Source: Scilla litardierei
Taxonomy: Eukaryota; Streptophyta; Magnoliopsida; Asparagales; Asparagaceae
NCBI GenBank assembly: GCA_030789695.1
Contig: CM061132.1
Span: 163,085,442-163,149,441 of the forward strand
Direction of reading: 5' to 3'
Length of the DNA stretch: 64,000 bases
The notes beneath the pieces were generated by a model, which saw only the letters and a list, made by a program, of their open reading frames with translations, ran no database searches and was not told the DNA's origin. The stretch's first letter is position 1. Each line of letters opens with the position of its first letter. The translations under genes and the position numbers were made by a program. Of this stretch, positions 1-12,257 are shown piece by piece.

Positions 1-1029
1 CAGCTACGAAGCACTATACTTCAATCATCAAGCCGTGTTGTGTTAGATATGTGTTGGATATACACATACCATGATACTACTATTTTTGTATATTTTTAGA
101 ATTTATTTTAGTGTCATTGCGTCACGTTGTGATGTTCTCGTATTGACATGTATGGGACCGTGCAACATAGCTTTTTAGAAGCAAACTTGCCTCATTTCCC
201 ACACACAATTAGAATGCTTCAATGTGTGTCAATATTGCCGACGTTCTTCCAGACAGTTTAAACGTGTTATTGGTTATGTAGAATGCAACTATATAGAAAT
301 ACATCATCATTTCTATTTAACAGTCAAAGTGTTCTTACTTCCTTAATTTGCAACTATATCACAATGCTTAAAACCGCATGCAAGAGCTTGTTGCTTAATT
401 AGTATTACAACACCAAACCGTTGTGGGCCTCGGGTTGGACACTTAAATCATATCCCAAGAGGATTTCAAATTTGATTCGCTCACCAACCCATTTTCTCAT
501 GTTAGGACTATAGATCTAGCATTAAATGGCATTCAAATAGGATTTTGATTGTTTCAAATAATGGTACATGTGTGTGCCCAAAACTAGCCTATACATAGGG
601 TATATCCCGGCCAAAGAGGAATTTGACCTGCTCTAAAGAAGAGATGCATGTTTATGGTGACTGAAACTAGGATATACGTTGGCTTTGATCACAGGTCAGG
701 GAATTTGGGCTGTCTTCAACAAGGAGTGCGTGCGTGGCGTCCGAAATTGTCAGAGACCTAGGTTAGATCACATTCAAAGAGGATTATTTCTGGCCATTAA
801 CGAGATGCTAAGATGGATATTGAACAGATTTGAAAATAGGTAAACGATGGAATGATGATACAAAGAATGTGCAATTGGGGTTTAACAGGAGACTTCCTAA
901 GGTGGTCTATACCTCTAGCAAGCATACATAGGAAATAAAGAAGTCAAGAGGAGATTATAGTAAGAAAATACACGAAAACATCATTCTTCGAACACTCAAA
1001 CACTAGTTTAGCACTTGTTTTCACAAACT
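1..1029. other. Intron 1 of NAT10, start of window, no recognised feature
   Basis: AT-rich, no long ORF, and no NAT10 first exon recognised. It is presumed intronic because the coding sequence enters at 13340 mid-codon. Confidence 0.4.
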
Positions 1030-1965
1030 ACAATTTCTATACCTTCTAGACTTTAAATAAGAGGGCATAAGTTCGAAGATTGTTTTTAGCATACTAAGCA
1101 AAGTAGTATCTGTGCAAGTTGGCTCGATTGAGGCGCTGAAGAAGTCGGTCGTCAGCTGAGCTATCTTGTGCAGAGAAAACTCGATTGTGCTCGGATCCGA
1201 CTCATCTGACTCTGCACAAGTTAGATCGGTCAGATCGGTCAGATGCCGAGCCATGGGACTTCAACAACACATTGGACTCTCGGTCATGGGGGTCGGCATC
1301 TCATTGGATCGACAGCTCCACGGTCTGACCTACCCAGTAGCTTGGACGCTCGGCTCGGTACTTCGGTTGATCGGTCTTCAGAGGGAAGCTCGGTCGTTTA
1401 GAGAGGGCCCACTTGGATACGACAGACTCCTACTAGGATTCAACACATTAAATGCGTAGAGTTGCGATAGGGAAGTGATTTCGTTTAAGTCAGGATTCGT
1501 ATTTTTTGGAGACTCCTTTTTAACGATGGCCCACATTGTATCCTAGGATTATATATGTGTAGTTTTAGAGAAGGGGTTCATAGGACCACCGTGTGTAACA
1601 CATTGAGAGTTTGAGCCGTCATTTGTGAGAGCCAACTTTGAGAGATATTATTATGAGCTTTTGGAGAGATCATTGTGTGCTTCTTCTTCGTTTGTGAAGA
1701 GAGAAGATTTGTATTTGTTCTCTCCTTTTGTAATAAAGCTCATTGGTGTTCTCTTGACAGGCCGATGGCCTAAAGTTGCTATCTCTCTTAGCGCTTCTCG
1801 TTTGTGTTGTGTTGCTGATCCTTATCTCGGTCTTCGACGATCCTAGTATTTCGCTGTGGGCACAATCGTATCTTGTAGTTATTGAGCTTAGAATGGACAT
1901 CCCCAAATAGTCCTACGCCACCTAAAAACATAGAATTCTTTTACCGAACTCCTCTATCACACTCA
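1030..1965 (+). mobile_element. LTR-like fragment
   Basis: This stretch looks like a retrotransposon LTR. It has a region of repeated short motifs (GATCGGTCA twice in tandem, several CTCGG blocks, 1150-1400), a TATA-like ATTATATATG near 1545 and an AATAAAGCTC poly(A)-type signal near 1731. No flanking TSD or partner LTR could be defined, so the boundaries are estimates. It could be a copia-type solo LTR. Confidence 0.35.
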
Positions 1966-2832
1966 TGAAATGTAAATTTTGGCATAGTATGGTTGAAAAA
2001 TAATCTCACAGAATGAAATTTTGCCGCCTATTAGGATCGGCATAGCCATTTGAGCACATTGTTATATATAATCTAAATGTTGCTCATCATTGGTAAAAAC
2101 ACTTATTTATCTCAATATTTCTTTAATGTTAACATGGCAGTTAGAGAAGGTGTAGTTGCAATTGATAGAAAATGGGAGGAGGGAGAATGACTTGACCTTG
2201 TTAGTGTAATGGGATTAATACTTATTTACCTCCTTTTTAGCCTTAAAGTGGGAATTAAGGATGGTGCAGTTGTGATGGGGGATAAAGGATGCTAAGAGCG
2301 GCAAGTAAGGAGAGATGAAGAGAAACATGGTACAAAAATAATGTTGGCTAGAGTATAGATAGTTTCCCTGGTATGTACTATGCTTCAACAATTTTATCAT
2401 ATTCCATGGTAGAGTACCTTGTTACATACTTTTTTACTTTCAAGTCTCAAATTCCGAATTAGAAAAAGTGCATCAGTGATGAAGATGTCGAGAGATGAAG
2501 GATAATATGATGTCTATTAATAGGTAGGTCGTCTTTGTAGGATTAGTTCCAAACTTGCTATTTATTAAGTTAGGTACTTGCTATTTATTAAGTTAGGTGA
2601 AGTGTCAATAGTTGCCTTCTGTCTTCTTACTCATTTATTGGCAATTAGAAAGTTTCACTAGTTATGCAAGGTGGGAGGGTTAAAAGGGAGCCGCAACTTA
2701 ATAATTATCAGGCAATTAGTTGCTTGAAATTACTAGATGTTGCCCCTCATTATTAAGTAACACAAGAGTGAGTGGGCCATCATATCAGGGGCTTATTCAT
2801 AACTTCCTTGTGTTTTGGTAATGCATATCTAT
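1966..2832. other. Intron 1, no recognised feature
   Basis: AT-rich DNA without coding potential. A short 21-bp direct duplication (CTATTTATTAAGTTAGGTA) lies at about 2559-2599. Nothing else was recognised. Confidence 0.4.
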
Positions 2833-3066
2833 TGTTGAAAATTAAAATAGAGAACACCATTCAACATAAAGACTACATCTCAAACTTCGGTACCAATGAT
2901 GTTTATATAGAAAAATGTAGTACAAGTACAATACTATTAGGATTATGATTTATACTTGACTCCTTATTTGACTTATTCCAAAACTAAAAACTATAATATT
3001 CATCTCTAAGTAATTCTAAACCAGAAATATATTACTCCTAAATAAATTGAACTTGGACTCTTCTCA
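2833..3066 (-). repeat. Left LTR of a coding-less LTR element (interrupted by hAT)
   Basis: It is similar to 11215-11470 across shared blocks such as ATTAGGATTA, TTGACTCCTTATTTG, AAACTATAAT and TTCTAAACC. The two copies flank about 1.3 kb of internal sequence once the hAT insertion (4340-11120) is removed. The TGTTGAAAAT start at 2833 is a plausible terminus. No matching TSD was found, so the ends are approximate. Confidence 0.5.
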
Positions 3067-4339
3067 TCATGTGCCAAAAGTCATATGTACGAATCAACTC
3101 AAATTGTTGAACCATCTGAAGTCGTTGAGAATTGAAACATCCGTTTAAAACTATTGAGCCATCCATTCAAAAATACTGAACTGTTTGATCGCTTAAATTA
3201 CTCGAAACATGTAGAAATTGTTGTAGCTCAATCTCAAAATCGACTACCGTCATATGCACAATCTCCACATCGATCATAACATTAACCACGATCACTCGAC
3301 ATTCACATCATCCTTTGACCAAATCTCGAAAATCAAAATAAACAAACTTCTAAAAATCAAATAAAACCTAATGTTCAAAAGCCAAATTCTTCCTCCAAAA
3401 CCAAATCCCTAATGAAACTAAATTATTCAAAAACAAACCCCTGAAACCAAACCAGATGAAACCGAATTATCCAAAAACAAACTCCAGAAAGACAAATTGC
3501 TTTATTTCCAAATTCCAAAATGATCTAAACCTTTAAAATCTAAATTTTTAAATACCAAACTAGATATTTCCTTCATATCTATCAATAAGATAATTTCAAA
3601 CCCATTACATTGAACCTCAATTGGGATCCACTTTAGATCTATCGAGATCTTACAACATGACAATTATCAATGATCATCTTTAGAATCCAAGCTAGTACTT
3701 CTCCTGAAATCTAGCAGTAAGACAATTCTTATAATCCTCTCTTAGGATCCTCTTTAGATCTTTCTTTGAAAGATAGCAATCGAAAACTACAATGATTGTT
3801 TCCGAATCTTTCTCCGAGATCCAAACAAGATCTTTCGTTCAGATCTAGCGACTAGACAAATCTTAATGATCATTCCTTGGTATCCACTCTTGATTTTCTC
3901 TCAAGATTTAGCACCAAGAGGACTACAGTGATTACCTTTTAGGATCAATACTAGATCTTCTCTTAGGATCTAGCAACAAACCCATTTCTTAAACAAACTC
4001 CAATGATCATCCTTTGCGATTCTATGAACAAATTATTAAAAAATTAGTGAGGATCAAATTGAACCAAACTTCCAGAAACCAAAACAAAACAAAGTAAATT
4101 TTTCCAGAAACAAACCAAACTTCCGAAGACCAAACTTGTCTTTTGCTAATCAATACTAAACCATAAGAAACCTAAATAAAATGAAATCTATACTTTTTCT
4201 TCTCTTTTTACATGGTATTGTAGCTGGTACTATAGCACTACGATATCGCTGTAGTAACCAATCATTATAGCTCTTGTTATGATAACTTTTCTCTTTTTTT
4301 TGAAAGAGAGACCAAATCATAGGGTTAAGAAATGGGAAT
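3067..4339 (-). mobile_element. Internal region of the coding-less LTR element, first part
   Basis: Poor in ORFs. It contains imperfect repeats of a GATCTAGCA/AGATCTTC-rich unit between about 3600 and 4020. It continues after the hAT insertion at 11121. A lone LTR pair with about 1.3 kb of non-coding interior fits a non-autonomous (TRIM/LARD-like) retrotransposon. Confidence 0.45.
3600..4025. repeat. Imperfect tandem repeats rich in GATCTAGCA
   Basis: At least four degenerate copies, about 80-90 bp each, share TAGATCT(T/A)TC, GATCTAGCAN and AATGATCAT blocks separated by ACAATT/ACTACAA spacers. They lie in the non-coding interior of the interrupted LTR element. Confidence 0.5.
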
Positions 4340-6374
4340 TAGGGGTGAACATTGGTCGGGTTGGTTTGGTGATAATTTTCGAAATCGAATCGAACCGAAC
4401 TCTGTGTCTAAACTGAACCGAAACAATCAAACATCATTTCTAAACTGAAATGTAACCGAACCGAATGGTTTGGTTTGATTGGGCCAAGTTGAGACCAAGA
4501 ATATTTGACCTTGATTAGCCGACTAATACAAAAAATTTTTTGTTTCGTGTCGTTGCATCAGTCGATTAACAACTTTAATTAGTCGACTAACGTATATTTA
4601 GATACCAAAGCAACGTTGCAACGGCCCAGTGACCAGCCCTTGAATTAGTTGACTAATACATTCATTACTCGACTAATACAGATGCAACATTCTAGCATTG
4701 TCTTTGGATTAATCGACTAATTGTGATAGTATTTGAAGAAATCTCAACATGAAAGGTTAATCAGTTAATCTCAAATTATAGAGTTATCATTCAAAAATCA
4801 ACAACAACATAAGTCATCAATAAGACGATACAAACTATTTCGGAAACAACACAGTCATCAATAAGATGATACAAAATATTTGGGAAAAAGAAGTCATTAA
4901 AACACAAGTAATCAACAAGATGATACATGAAATTTTAATCTTAATGTACAATGTTGAACACGATTACCTAGCAATAAAAACAAGCTAAAAACAAGCAATA
5001 AAAACAAGCTAAAAACACAGTAAACACTAAACACTATCATTGAAGTACAAAAACATAAATATGGGTCACATCATCAAATAATCTTTTGCATTCAATCATC
5101 ATGACTCATAAGTCATAATGTGATTTTATATATAAGTACCATACTAACACTACTCAAAGATTGATACCGCAAGAACCTCCAATTGAAGAACCGATGTCTT
5201 AAAAATTCAAAACATATCCAATACAGTATGATATATAATACAAAGCACAGAGTCTCAAAATGGGCATATAGACTTTGTTGTTGATAAGATGGTACTGTTT
5301 TCCTTCCTAGCATCCTACTACATTGGAGAGCTTCCTTCGTGTGAATCAACCTTCACTTCTGATTCATTTGACCACATTAGCTTCCCACGGTTCCTACAAA
5401 ATTTAGACATAATAAAAAATTGGAAAAAAGATACAAAATGATACAAACGTGTATAACACATAGTATGCTCATTGCAAGAATAAATTGAAAATAAATATAA
5501 CCATAAAATTTACTTACAATGCATTCCAAACTTAATATTAAGGTTAAGTTATGGTTGATCACTTGATTGAGCATCTACCTCAATCATTTCTGAAAAATAA
5601 GTATTCAAATATTAAAACTTAATTCATCTGCATCAATGGATAAAACCTACAAATAAGAAAAATAAAGACATAATAAAATACTTTTTTTTATCATCTCTAC
5701 GTCAACAATTTCCTCATTAATACTAACCATCGGAATTTGTAATGATGTCCTTAACCAATCTCGAGTACACATAAAAGTCTCAACCATCGTTGGTTGTAAA
5801 GAATTCCTAAAATAATCAAGAATCCTTCCATCGGTGCTAAATAACGATTCCGATGTAACTGTAGAGATAAGAATTATTAAAGATATCATGTGCCATCTTT
5901 AGGAGAACTGGAAATTTAGGAGTATTCATCTTCCAAAATATAAGAACATCATATTTCTCCACTAGTGGCTCTAGTGACTCATTCAAATATTTCTCGAACT
6001 CACCAAAACTTGGCTTACTTTGGCTTGTCATCCTGATCCTTTTGTATCTTGATGGCAAGAAATTCGTTTCATCATCCATTTCTTGTGAAGGGGGTGTACA
6101 TCACCCTCTTTTCTACTTGCAAGGAGCCATCTACATTTGTGACATGCTCTTTTGATATTCTTCAAAAAAAAAACAATTTGAAACCCTCTTGGATTTTTGC
6201 CGCTAATACTTCACAGGATCTATCGATGAAAATTTGTGTAAAAGCAAATTGCACTAAATCCAACTTGTACCAAGGGTCTAATATGAAAGGAATAAAGTTG
6301 AACATATTTGTCTTCTCAAAGTTCCTCTAATACTTATCATATTTATCTCACACACACCCACCCATTGTACCAAT

Positions 6375-7951
6375 TGTTGAGTATTGGTGTTTCATGCCAA
6401 TGTTATTTTGATGATAATCATAACATTATGTTGTTGCTAATGTCTCTCTTGTTTTAGTCTCTTAGTTACTTTTCAAAGATATCATTTTTGGAGACTAAAC
6501 ACTTGGTATAAGGATGGACATCAAGTGGAGAAGGGCCAACGCTTGGACTCAAGCGATGCCAAAGCTTGGAGATGATGGGAAGATCAAGGCATCACGATTG
6601 AAGCCATAGACTCTAAGGAAAGCATTGTAATTCATGCAATTTCCTTTATTGCTTTCTCTCTCATGTGAGTCTAGGTTTAATGTAATGCCTTGATAGATGG
6701 TCTACTTATTTATGCATATGCATTTAACCATCTTAAGAGCCTTAGGATTATCATAGAATCCAGCCCAATAGGTTCATCCTGACCAAAGACTCATTTGGAG
6801 TCTCTCGCTCTCCAACAATCGCCTGATGAAGGTTTCACAGTCGACTGGGTGATTTCCAGTCGCCTATCGGGCCTTCTACAGTCGACTGTGATGCACTGCT
6901 CAAGTCAACATTTCTATTGACTCTACTTGAGCTTTTCGCATCAGTCGACTGATGATCAATTTACAGTCGCTTGTATATTTACAGTCGCCTGTGATATGGT
7001 CAACAGTCGCCTGAAAGGCGTAACTGCGAATATTGCTTCTCTCTATTTTTCTCCATCTCCTGCAGCAGTCAACTGATGAAGAATTAATAGTCGCCTGTCT
7101 ATTTTACAGTCGACTGAACTCTTGCCTGTATGCATATTGGGAGAAATAGTGCAACTCTCTGTTTTATTCCATCCCTTGCAGCAGTTGCCTGCTGAAGGTT
7201 TTACAGGCGCCTGTCCTGTTGTCAGTCGACTGTATTGTCTTCATCAGTCGACTGTCTTGGCTCAGATTATAGCCGTTGCGATTTTTCTAGCCGTTGAACA
7301 GTCGACTGTCATTTGTTCATCAGTCGACCGTCTGTGACGTTTTTGCCCAGAAACTAGCCGTTGCAGCCTTTTGTTTTTGGTTGTTTTCTTGGGTTTTGAG
7401 GGTTCCTATAGGGTTCCTATATATATGAGAGGGCTGAGTTCATTAGAACTTCTTGATGCTATTGAAAATCTTTTGAGATACAATAAGCCACTCTCAAACT
7501 CTCTCATTTCCCTCTTTGAGCTCATTCTCCTCTTCATGCATTAAAGTCAAGCTCAAGGGAAATCATCCAAGTGATTTCAAGCAAATCTCATCACTTGGAG
7601 ATACTCTTCCATGCCTTGCATTCATCTATGAGTAAGCATCTCAAGGCATAGGTAAGAGTATTTAGTTTACTTGGTGTTTCATTGATTCACTAATTCTCTT
7701 TGTGGGAATTAGTATCTCTCTTTGTGGGAGTATTTCTCTTAGTGTGAATAGGATATTCTCTTAGTGGGAATAACTCTCTTTGTGGGAGTAATTCTCTGTG
7801 TGGGAGTTTGGTGTCCTAGTGTAGGGCTAACCCTAATTATCTGAGTGGGAGTTAGTAATTCTCTAGGTGGGAGTTTGACCCTTGTGTAGGGTTGGTTGGG
7901 TCCTGTGTAGTGTGTTGTTGTTAGTATTGTAAGGGTAAGGCAATCCTTACA
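6375..7951 (+). mobile_element. Solo LTR, copia (Maximus/SIRE-like) type, inside the hAT transposase
   Basis: It starts TGTTGAGTATTGG and ends CCTTACA, flanked by a perfect 5-bp duplication CCAAT (6370-6374 and 7952-7956). The hAT reading continues on both sides. At 1577 bp it is long for an LTR. TTTTGATGATAA near the start and many short palindromes (CAGTCGACTG, seven exact copies between 6838 and 7308) resemble Sirevirus/Maximus LTRs. A TATA-like stretch (CCTATATATATGAG) lies near 7416. No internal or partner LTR is present, which is the expected product of LTR-LTR recombination. The copia assignment is an inference. Confidence 0.85.
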
Positions 7952-8873
7952 CCAATCTCACAATCTCTCTTTAGAGCTTTTATTATGAAACAACTCACAT
8001 TGTAAATTTGTTTCAAAGAAGTGACACAAAATTCCATAAACACACAGTGTAAGTACATAAAAATGACAAACAATTGCGCACAAAAAACTAGGAGCCACCC
8101 AATCCTCATCGCATGTCATCTCTCCAACGTCGGCTTCATTCCTAAAAGATAAATTCATTTCTTCGCATCTTTTAAATGTCGATTGATAAATCACAGCAGC
8201 TGCATTCAATAAGTAAGCATAGTTTCATCTAATGGATAGATCCAAACATAAACCATCATAATCATCCTTTCCCACTCCCATTGATCTTCTTTTTCTTCAT
8301 ACTTTTTTTCACTTTGCCCACCAAGCTGGAGAAGCCATCACAAAACGAACGGCATTCCAAATTTGATGTATTGCACCAATAGCTTCCTTCAACTCATCTT
8401 GCATCACAAGATTAATAACATGAGCAATGCACCTTATATGCATGTGTTGGTTATACGATGTAGTGCTTTTCTAATATTTAATCTTTTCTTTAGATATCCA
8501 ACCATCACATCATTGGAACTAGCATGGTCCATTGTGATTGTTAACACCTTATCTATACCCCAGTTTTGCAAACACCCTTCAGTTATTCATCTAAGATCTT
8601 CATCTTTAGTCCACTACCAATAGACCATTTATTTATCATTAGTCAATTAGTCACTGGAATGAAATTAAGAACCTTATTGTTTAATATCCAATTTTCATCC
8701 AACAAATGAACTGCGAGGCACATATAATTAATTTTTTGAATTGATGTCCAAGCATCGGTAGTGATACAAACAAAATTAGATGAATTTCGAAGAAATTCTT
8801 TCCATTTTTTTAAATAAAAAACAATTTAATTATATCTCTACCAATAGTACATCTGGATAGAATATGAAATCCA

Positions 8874-8876
<3 letters not shown>

Positions 8877-8935
<59 letters not shown>
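8877..8935. repeat. (AT)n microsatellite
   Basis: About 29 AT units interrupt the hAT transposase remnant. Confidence 0.95.
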
Positions 8936-8939
<4 letters not shown>

Positions 8940-9474
8940 TGAACAATTTCAAGTCAATTCTTTCAACATGGTTAAAGGGTAGTTCATCCAATACAATCAT
9001 TTTTAGCAGAACAATCTAACCACTTGTTCATCAATTTTGTAACAAGTTAAGGTTTCCAGCTTTGCACCATCACCGCTTTGCCCCATTGTGTGTTGAAAAG
9101 CAATTTGTATTAGACGCATGTCCTTATTGTATGTGTTTTCCTTAAAAGATTTTTCATGCGCTTTTGGTGACGACGTTTCATTTTTTTAAAATTTGACCAA
9201 AATTCTTGGCCACAATAATTGCTTCTTGACAAGTTTAGGTTTTTTTTGGATCAGCTTGTGTAATGTAATTCTATACCTCAGGCCTCTTCTTCATTGACTT
9301 CTTTCTCGGCTTGCTTATAGTTGTATCCATATTTTTTGTTTCCTAAATAAAACTATTATTGGGAGTTGGTGTTTCTCTTGCATTGGACATTTACATGAAA
9401 TATTGAAATGTAAAGTTAAAGGAGAAGATTTCCTCCATCGTCGAGCGAAGAAGGTGCTTCTCCCAATTTGCTTT

Positions 9475-9566
9475 GCTTCCGTCGTAACTAAAGTACGATG
9501 CCGTTAAGTTTTGGTGTTTTGCTTCCGTCATAACTAAAGTACGATGACGTTAAGTTTTGGATAAGT
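9475..9566. repeat. 46-bp tandem duplication
   Basis: Two near-identical 46-bp copies (9475-9520, 9521-9566) beginning GCTTCCGTC and containing CTAAAGTACGATG, inside the hAT element. Confidence 0.85.
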
Positions 9567-11120
9567 AAATCTAGCCTATGCTAACAAATGCATTCGTTAT
9601 ATGCCTGCTAGGTTCAACAATATCCAAGAAAGGCATGCGTGTAATAAAATATTTTATCAAACATAACTTTAGGATCAATGCTAACACGTAACTGTGATAG
9701 CCGATGTGCATTATATAAGTAGAAAGGAAAGATTAAAAGCATGCTCTTGTTTATAAACTTCAGCAGGGAAAGCGAAACCCAACCTTGAAATTCAAAAATA
9801 CAATTATGTGGTCATAGTGGAAGTGTTTTCTGAACTTGTCGCGTGTTTAATAACAACGTAATAATTCAATATTTTCCATTGCTTTGCAAATTTTACCAAA
9901 ATCTGATAATCTTCATAGCAAGCTGACTTCTTAGAGTCATCTTGTATAGGGTAGTTCAACTAATTTTCAATGTTAGTGGTAATTTTTCCTTGAAAGCAAA
10001 GGCGCAAGTCGCAAGAGCTCATAAACAAAAATAGAAGCAAATCAAAATCTTCAAATTAAACAAATAAAGCAATACAATCAAATTAATAAAAATCTAAGAA
10101 TCAAATCAGAATCTTCCTCCGACGATGAGACGAGATCTTCGGGCCTTAACGATGAAGTGGGAGATTTGGTTTTTGATTTTGATCCGAACTACAATGAGTG
10201 GGAGCGGGGACGCTGGCTGAGAGCGAGAGCAAGAGCTTTGGGTATATTTTAGAGAAGGAAAAAAAAGGAAGAAGAGACGGCAACTCTTGGCTAGGATTAA
10301 GTTTGAACCGAACCGGTGTGTGAAATTGATGACTGAAAAATCTATTATACAAAAGAGAGGTTTTAGCTGAATAGGACAAACCCAGTTGGCATGGGTTGTT
10401 CTATGTGATGGGTGAAGGGGTGTGTCACCTTATCCCCAAATGGGGTGTGAGGGTGTGTGCGCACTTTGGGGCGTGGGGTTGGAGACCCAAAACAAAAGCT
10501 CTCTCATTCCCATTAATTGTAAGCTTGCCATTGTTTTTTCATAAAGTCTAATGCCTTTCCATTTTCCTCATATTTAGGGGTTTGACATCGTTCTTTTTTC
10601 ACTTTGGTCCACTGTGTTTTTTGTACTTAATGCCTGCTTTTCTTCCTTTTACACCCCTGTGGTTTGGGGTGGGATTTACGCAATTTGCCTCCCAAGTTTT
10701 TTTTTGCAATTTAACCACTTTTATCCCAATGATGCCTACACCCACCCATAATTTTCTCTCTTTTTCGGTTGTGCGCAGGTCCATCCTCCTTCCGACGATA
10801 CACACACCCACTCTTCTAGCTCTTTTATCGGTTTCATGCGTGCATCAAATCCTGTGTGTGTTTTCTTTGGTTATCATGCACTATGTGCACAGGTTATTTC
10901 TAGTGTTTATATATAATTGAATTCGGTTCGGTTCGGTTCGGTTTAGTTTGATTAACCGAACCGATAACCGAACCGAACTGATAGTACAATATCCAAAACC
11001 AAACCGAACCGATAGTACAACATCCAAAACCAAACCGAACCGAACCTATCGATTTTGGTCGGAAAATCGAACCAAAATGCTCGGTCGGTTTGGTTTTATC
11101 TTGTTTTTTGCTCACCCCTA

Positions 11121-11470
11121 ATGGGAATTAATCTTTTCTAAAATATCAAAAGGTTAATCTTATTTAGAATTAGAAGGGAGAAGGAAAAAAGAAAATTAGA
11201 TTAGGATCAGATACCATTTTTTCGACATAGTGAATATTACTCAGAATAAAGGTGATCAATTGGTGCTTGATTTATATAAAAACTATACAAATACCATTAG
11301 GATTACAATTTTTGGTTGACTCCTTATTTGAAACTTATTCTAAATTAGAAACTATAATTTGTATATCTAAACTATTTCTAAACCTGAAACTTATTCTAAA
11401 GTTAAAGTTGGTAACTATAATTTGTATATCTAAACTAATTCTAAACTGAAAACATAGTACTCCTTAACAT
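11121..11470 (-). mobile_element. Right end of the coding-less LTR element (internal tail, PBS-like site, LTR)
   Basis: Resumes after the hAT insertion. GATACCA at about 11210-11216 read on the minus strand gives TGGTATC, a match to the start of an initiator-Met tRNA primer-binding site, as expected just inside a 5' LTR. The LTR (about 11215-11470) is similar to 2833-3066 and contains its own internal duplication (AAACTATAATTTGTATATCT twice). The orientation is minus. Confidence 0.5.
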
Positions 11471-12097
11471 ATTCCTACATACAAAACCTGGACATAGGTT
11501 AGCTTATATGCACAACTATTTCCTGCTGATATTGGTTAAGCACCTAATGGTTAATACCTGCTTTTTGAGCAAGGAACACGGTTTTGGCCGTTTTATATCA
11601 GTTTCAGCAGTTTTCTTATGATCTTTTGTGTAGTGTTATCAACTAACATGTTGTTTTGGCATTGGTAACTTTCAGCCGATGCACAATCAGTATCATTCAA
11701 TTCAAATTAGGTTCAAATAGTTATTTAAATTTCTACCGTACATAAGAATAATTAAAAATAAAATGAAAGAAGGGAATTCTTGTTTCCTTGTCATTGATTG
11801 TTTCATATTGCTTCTATAAACAATTCCAATTTCATAAAATCGAAGCTGTCCTGACTCCCAAGTATACTTAATTTTAATTTAACTCTGATTACAGTCTAAA
11901 TTTATTTTTAAATTAATGACTTTTGTATTAGTTCTGGATTAATATTGGTAACTGGTTCAGTACTGAATGTTGATTTCTTTGATTTAGCTCATATTTAGCT
12001 TAATATTTATATACCATCAAGAGAATAAGTATCATATTCTAAAACTCATCCATTCGTTATTTTTTTGGGAGAAAGTTCAGTTTGATCTACATATTCT
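11471..12097. other. Intron 1, no recognised feature
   Basis: AT-rich DNA with no coding similarity seen. Confidence 0.4.
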
Positions 12098-12257
12098 AAA
12101 ATCCTAAAACACCGAATATCGGGTGAACCCAAGGGGTTTTGTCTGTTCATCCACATGTCACAAATTTAACGGTTTTGCATGAATAGAATTTTTGCGACGG
12201 GTGGATGAACAAATAACGCCCCTAGGGTTCATCCGATATTCGGTGTTGTGAGGTTTT
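12098..12257. repeat. Hairpin-forming inverted repeat (MITE-like)
   Basis: The left arm (AAAACACCGAATATCGGGTG, near 12106-12125, continuing AACCC) pairs with the right arm (GGGTTCATCCGATATTCGGT, near 12226-12245, continuing GTT). Inner segments CTGTTCATCCAC and GTGGATGAAC also pair. The whole 160 bp can fold into one long stem, as in foldback/MITE elements. No clear TSD was identified. Confidence 0.65.

Larger units (their letters stand above)
5647..9330 (-). pseudogene. hAT transposase pseudogene (RICESLEEPER/BED-hAT type)
   Basis: Read on the minus strand from about 9330 to 5647 in several broken frames. Recognisable parts in order are ITTDAWTSIQ with YMCLAVHLLDENW (about 8690-8766), SSNDVMVGYL (about 8505-8535), then FILDPWYKLDLVQFAFT (about 6240-6310). 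The C-terminal hAT dimerisation region follows: LNESLEPLVEKYDVLIFWKM near 5940-5990 and STVTSESLFSTDGRILDYF near 5810-5865. Frameshifts, in-frame stops, an (AT)n tract and a 1.58-kb solo LTR interrupt it. No functional protein can be made. Confidence 0.85.
4340..11120 (-). mobile_element. hAT superfamily DNA transposon (degenerate, interrupted by a solo LTR)
   Basis: Both ends carry the terminal inverted repeat TAGGGGTGA(A/G)CA: TAGGGGTGAACA at 4340, and TGCTCACCCCTA ending at 11120. It is flanked by a perfect 8-bp target duplication ATGGGAAT (4332-4339 and 11121-11128). Both ends contain many subterminal AACCGAACCG/GGTTCGGTT repeats (4370-4470 and 10917-11095). The interior on the minus strand encodes a decayed hAT transposase. 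The element sits inside a coding-less LTR element and contains a copia-type solo LTR, so it is the middle layer of a threefold nest. Without the inner LTR it is about 5.2 kb, a normal autonomous hAT size, but it is now inactive. Confidence 0.9.

Noticed and set aside
6838..7330. Possible CRISPR-like array from repeated CAGTCGACTG
   Set aside because: The spacing is irregular, the repeats are too short, and the sequence is a plant LTR with TSD; CRISPR does not occur in plant nuclear DNA.
10582..10920. 112-codon hydrophobic ORF
   Set aside because: Inside the hAT element in T-rich non-coding DNA; no recognisable domain or conservation.
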